Positions 6,114 through 8,783 of a DNA stretch of 8,783 nucleotides are shown here, piece by piece; position 1 is the stretch's first letter, and every line of letters begins with the position of its first letter. Location: assembly GCA_034435675.1 (NCBI GenBank), contig DAOTWP010000066.1, positions 1-8,783 of the forward strand. Reading direction: 5' to 3'. The notes below the pieces were generated by a model. That model saw only the letters and a program-made list of their open reading frames with translations, searched no databases and was not told the origin of the DNA. The DNA is from DAOTWP01 sp034435675. GTDB taxonomy: Bacteria; Chloroflexota; Anaerolineae; Aggregatilineales; Phototrophicaceae. A program made the position numbers and the translations under genes.

Positions 6114-6844
6114 CGCAGCACATCGCCCGCCGCAAAGATGGGCGGCACGTCCAGCGCCAGCGTGGGCAGCGCGTAAAGCTGCGCTGGCACGCTGATGTCT
6201 GCCAGGTACAACTCGCCCACATAGTCGGCAGAGCCTTCCGCGGTCAGCCCGCTTTTGGGCAGTGCCAGGGTCAGCGTGGCGTCGGCACGCAGCACCGGCT
6301 CGCGGATCACGCCCTGGGTCGCATCTATGCCGGAAGGCACATCGAGTGCCAGCCGGGGTACGGACTGCTCATTCGCCCAGCGAATCAGGTCGGCGGCGCT
6401 GCCGTAGGGCACACCGCGCAGACTGTAGCCGATGATGCCGTCCACGAGCAGGTCGGATTGTTCAATTACCCCCACCTGATCGGCGTGCAGCACCGGAATA
6501 CCCAACCGCCGCACAGTGCTGAGCTGTTGGGCGGGAATGGGCGTGAATTCTGTTTCCGATTTGCTGATGACCACGCACACCCGCGCGCCTGCGGTGTGCA
6601 GTCGCCGCGCCCCGACCAGCGCCCCGCCACCGTTGCCACCCGGTCCTGCCAGCACCACCACCCGCTTGCCGCGTGGGTCGCCAGCCAGAAAACGTTCGCG
6701 GGCGAGAAAGGCGAGGCAGCGCCCGGCGTTTTCCATCATCTGAATCAGTTCAATGCCATACTGCTCAATCATCAGCCGGTCAACTTCGATCATCTGTGCG
6801 CCGCTGAGGGCGGGGAGTGTGCCGGAATACTGCGGAATGGTCAT
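6104..6844 (-). CDS. nnrE: NAD(P)H-hydrate epimerase-like protein (YjeF N-terminal domain only)
   Basis: This 246-residue protein matches the YjeF_N family, which interconverts the R and S forms of damaged NAD(P)HX so that the ADP/ATP-dependent dehydratase can repair it in the cytoplasm. Visible motifs are MMENAG (36-41), GPGGNGGGALVGARRL (67-82), DLLVDGIIGYSLRG (131-144) and LDVPSGIDATQG (167-178). The length equals one N-terminal domain; the dehydratase domain (NnrD) fused in YjeF is absent. The canonical nucleotide-binding motif is GPGNNGGDGLVxAR. Here the second-half Asp is Gly, so this is a variant subfamily and epimerase activity is not assured. ATG at 6844 is preceded by AAAGG with 8 nt spacing and gives the natural family N-terminus; a more upstream ATG at 6895 adds 17 residues with no family match. 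It is convergent with the SGNH gene and divergent from the molybdoenzyme gene. Confidence 0.85.
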   Translation of the reverse strand: MTIPQYSGTLPALSGAQMIEVDRLMIEQYGIELIQMMENAGRCLAFLARERFLAGDPRGKRVVVLAGPGGNGGGALVGARRLHTAGARVCVVISKSETEFTPIPAQQLSTVRRLGIPVLHADQVGVIEQSDLLVDGIIGYSLRGVPYGSAADLIRWANEQSVPRLALDVPSGIDATQGVIREPVLRADATLTLALPKSGLTAEGSADYVGELYLADISVPAQLYALPTLALDVPPIFAAGDVLRLA

Positions 6845-7102
6845 AGACGGTGCCTTTTGCCGGTGAACGGCTATCCATTGGTCGAGCCAAAACACCCGCT
6901 ACGATTATGGACAATTGGTCTTGCGCGCGCCACACGAAACAGCAGTTTGCTGAGCGTTCATCAGGCGGGGTAAGCATAACCCAGCGGATTCCGCGAAATC
7001 AAGCATGCTGACTTCTGGAACACGCTTTCGAAGTGCCCCCCTGTTGCATCAGGCTGTACCCCGGTTATACTCAAACGGGTCAACAGTGTTGAGGATATTG
7101 TT
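6845..7102. other. Divergent intergenic region (258 nt) between the nnrE-like and molybdoenzyme genes
   Basis: I see no gene here. It contains the promoter of the molybdoenzyme gene (7044-7071). It also holds a direct repeat ATTGGTC at 6877-6883 and 6914-6920, an odd palindrome GCGGATTCCGC (6984-6994) and the 8-nt palindrome AGCATGCT (7002-7009). On the minus strand CATAAT (6909-6904) could be a -10 box for the nnrE-like gene, but no good -35 box accompanies it. The palindromes might be regulator sites; none matches a named operator that I recognise. Confidence 0.5.
7044..7071 (+). promoter_or_regulatory. Sigma70-type promoter of the molybdoenzyme gene
   Basis: TTGCAT (7044-7049) and TATACT (7066-7071) are separated by 16 nt. 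They resemble the -35 (TTGACA) and -10 (TATAAT) consensus, with four and five of six matches. Transcription would begin near 7078, giving a leader of about 25 nt. GAGGA at 7091-7095 lies 7 nt before ATG 7103. Confidence 0.55.
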
Positions 7103-8783
7103 ATGCATAATCTCCCAGCCACGCGCACGCATTTCCGCACCTGCAACCTGTGCGAAGCAATGTGCGGCATCAAAATTACTGTCGAAAATGAACGCATCAG
7201 CGCGATCCAGGGCGACCCGGACGACCCGTTCAGCAAGGGGCACCTCTGCCCGAAAGCCACCGCCCTGCAGGACATCTACGAAGATCCTGACCGCCTGCGC
7301 CACCCCGTGCGCCGCACGGCAGACGGCTGGCAGCGTATCACATGGGAAGAGGCGTTTGACGACGTGGTGCGCAATCTGGCGGCGATCCAGGCGCAGTACG
7401 GCAGTGATGCTGTCGGCGTGTACCAGGGCAACCCCAACGCCCACAACACCGGCAGCATCCTCTATTCGCCGCCGTTCGTGCGCGCCCTGCGCACGCGCAA
7501 CCGCTTCTCCGCCACATCAGTTGACCAACTGCCGCACATGTTCGCGGCGCTGCTGATGTTCGGGCACCAACTGCTCATGCCCGTGCCCGATATTGACCAC
7601 ACCGATTACTGGCTGATTCTGGGCGGCAACCCGCTGGCGTCCAACGGCAGCATCATGACGGCAGCGGGTGTGGGCAAACGGCTCAAGGCGATCCAGCAGC
7701 GCGGCGGCAAGGTGGTCGTCATTGATCCGCGCCGCACCGAAACCGCCGACAAGGCAGACGAACACCTGTTCATCCGCCCCGGCAGCGATGTGTTTCTGCT
7801 GCTGGCGCTGGTCAACGTGCTGTTCAGCGAAAATCTGGCAGACCCCGGCAGGCTGGCGGCATTCACCGATGGCTTTGAACTGCTGCGTGAAGCGGTGCGC
7901 GATTACACGCCGGAGGCAGTGGCGGGCAAAACAGGCATCCCGGCGGAGACCACGCGGCGGCTGGCGCGTGAGTTCGCGGCGGCAGAACGCGCCGTGTGTT
8001 ACGGGCGGGTTGGCGTGTCCATGCAGGCGTTTGGCGGGCTGGCGCAGTGGTTGATTAACGCGATCAACATTATCACCGGCAACTTTGACCGCCCCGGCGG
8101 CGCGCTGTTCACCACCCCGGCGGTGGATGTCGTCGGGCTGACGGCGCTCACCGGGCAAACGGGCAGCTTCGGCAAATACAAAAGCCGCGTGCGCGGGCTG
8201 CCAGCATTCGGCGGTGAACTGCCCGCGTCGGTGATGGCAGAGGAAATGCTCACGCCGGGCGAAGGACAGATCCGCGCGATGATTACCGTGGCGGGCAACC
8301 CGGTGCTGTCCACACCCAACGGCGCGCAGCTTGACCGCGCCTTCGCCGGGCTGGACTATATGGTTGCCATTGACATCTACATTAACGAGACGACACGCCA
8401 CGCAAACGTCATTCTGCCGCCCACCGTCGCGCTGGAAGGCGGGCATTACGACATCGTCTTCCACTACCTTGCTGTGCGGAACACCGCCAAATACAGCGAG
8501 GCGCTGTTCCCCCCGGCAGCGGGCGCGCTGCATGACTGGCAGATTTTCCGCGAACTGCGTGACCGCCTGGAAGCCGCCGACCCCGCGCGCCGCGCCCGTA
8601 TTCCGCGCAAGCTGGACTTCTTCAAACGCCTGCCGCCGGACAAAATTCTCGATCTGGCGCTGCGCTTTGGTCCTTACGGCGCATGGGGTGGGCGCAGGGG
8701 ACAACCAGAGACGCTCAACCTGCGCACACTGCGCCGCTATCCGCACGGCGTAGACCTCGGTCCGCTGCAAGCCACGCTGCCCG
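7103..8783 (+). CDS. Molybdopterin oxidoreductase, N-terminal 560 residues (3' end outside window)
   Basis: The frame runs from ATG 7103 to the right edge without a stop. Residues 14-49 contain the [4Fe-4S] motif C-x2-C-x3-C-x27-C (Cys14, 17, 21, 49), followed by Lys51, typical of the formate dehydrogenase/periplasmic nitrate reductase branch of the DMSO reductase superfamily. The Mo-bis-MGD domain follows, with WEEAFDDVV (81-89), LILGGNPLASN (171-181), VVVIDPRRTETADKAD (204-219), GNFDRPGG (326-333), GNPVLSTPN (398-406) and ANVILPPTVALEGGHYD (434-450). There is no Tat or Sec signal, so it should be cytoplasmic. No Cys occurs between 49 and 299 and no in-frame TGA is present, so the Mo ligand cannot be Cys or Sec in the usual region; Ser139 or Asp141 in SATSVDQ are candidates. 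The C-terminal dinucleotide-binding domain probably lies beyond the edge. Substrate and electron partner are unknown. Codon use and GC match the neighbours. Confidence 0.92.
   Translation, partial: MHNLPATRTHFRTCNLCEAMCGIKITVENERISAIQGDPDDPFSKGHLCPKATALQDIYEDPDRLRHPVRRTADGWQRITWEEAFDDVVRNLAAIQAQYGSDAVGVYQGNPNAHNTGSILYSPPFVRALRTRNRFSATSVDQLPHMFAALLMFGHQLLMPVPDIDHTDYWLILGGNPLASNGSIMTAAGVGKRLKAIQQRGGKVVVIDPRRTETADKADEHLFIRPGSDVFLLLALVNVLFSENLADPGRLAAFTDGFELLREAVRDYTPEAVAGKTGIPAETTRRLAREFAAAERAVCYGRVGVSMQAFGGLAQWLINAINIITGNFDRPGGALFTTPAVDVVGLTALTGQTGSFGKYKSRVRGLPAFGGELPASVMAEEMLTPGEGQIRAMITVAGNPVLSTPNGAQLDRAFAGLDYMVAIDIYINETTRHANVILPPTVALEGGHYDIVFHYLAVRNTAKYSEALFPPAAGALHDWQIFRELRDRLEAADPARRARIPRKLDFFKRLPPDKILDLALRFGPYGAWGGRRGQPETLNLRTLRRYPHGVDLGPLQATLP

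Noticed and set aside
6458..6973. Plus-strand open frame of 171 codons opposite the nnrE-like gene
   Set aside because: The minus strand encodes a clear YjeF N-terminal domain. This frame has no family match and extends into the promoter spacer without a ribosome site.
7517..8770. Open frame of 417 codons on the minus strand, opposite the molybdoenzyme gene
   Set aside because: The plus strand has a continuous molybdopterin oxidoreductase frame with many family motifs. The antisense translation shows no domain and is Arg/Gln/His-rich shadow sequence.

Overview
The window is a stretch of a high-GC bacterial chromosome with tightly packed genes and no sign of mobile elements, CRISPR arrays or RNA genes. 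Several traits suggest the Chloroflexota (Anaerolineae-like): a membrane-anchored LysM protein with a Thr/Pro-rich linker and an Ig-like C-terminal module ending in a YWYLFPLD...GGPW motif, an FtsX/MacB-type ABC exporter whose adaptor is a lipoprotein, and a membrane-anchored SGNH-fold protein. This placement is inference from protein style, not from a marker gene.

Positions 1-6094 (+) look like one co-directional transcription unit. It starts with the C-terminal third of an FtsX-family permease that runs off the left edge. Next come a lipoprotein periplasmic adaptor (HlyD/MacA-like, 672-2042), a first ABC ATPase (2044-2994) with an unusual AbrB-like C-terminal segment, and a second ABC ATPase (2991-3902) with an Asn/Ser-rich repeat at its N-terminus. 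A LysM envelope protein (3928-4890) and a membrane-anchored SGNH/GDSL-like protein (4904-6094) follow. Gaps are 1-48 nt, and the two ATPase genes overlap as ATGA, so translational coupling is likely. The first four genes would form a MacAB/LolCDE-type machine that works on substrates at the outer face of the membrane. No outer-membrane channel is visible, which would fit a single-membrane cell. The last two genes suggest a link to the cell envelope, but no shared substrate can be named.

Positions 6104-6844 (-) encode an NAD(P)HX-epimerase-like protein (YjeF N-terminal domain). It converges on the SGNH gene with only 9 nt between the stop codons, inside a near-palindrome. A 258-nt divergent spacer (6845-7102) holds a good sigma70-type promoter for the last gene and several short palindromes.

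Positions 7103-8783 (+) are one uninterrupted reading frame with no stop before the window edge. It encodes the first 560 residues of a cytoplasmic molybdopterin oxidoreductase with an N-terminal [4Fe-4S] motif. It lacks a Cys or Sec at the expected Mo-ligand region, so it is probably not a classical formate dehydrogenase.

No clearly new system is proven here. The items most worth a second look are the ATPase with the AbrB-like tail, the paired non-identical ATPases, the KNSSA repeat, the altered motif in the epimerase-like protein, and the unassigned molybdoenzyme.
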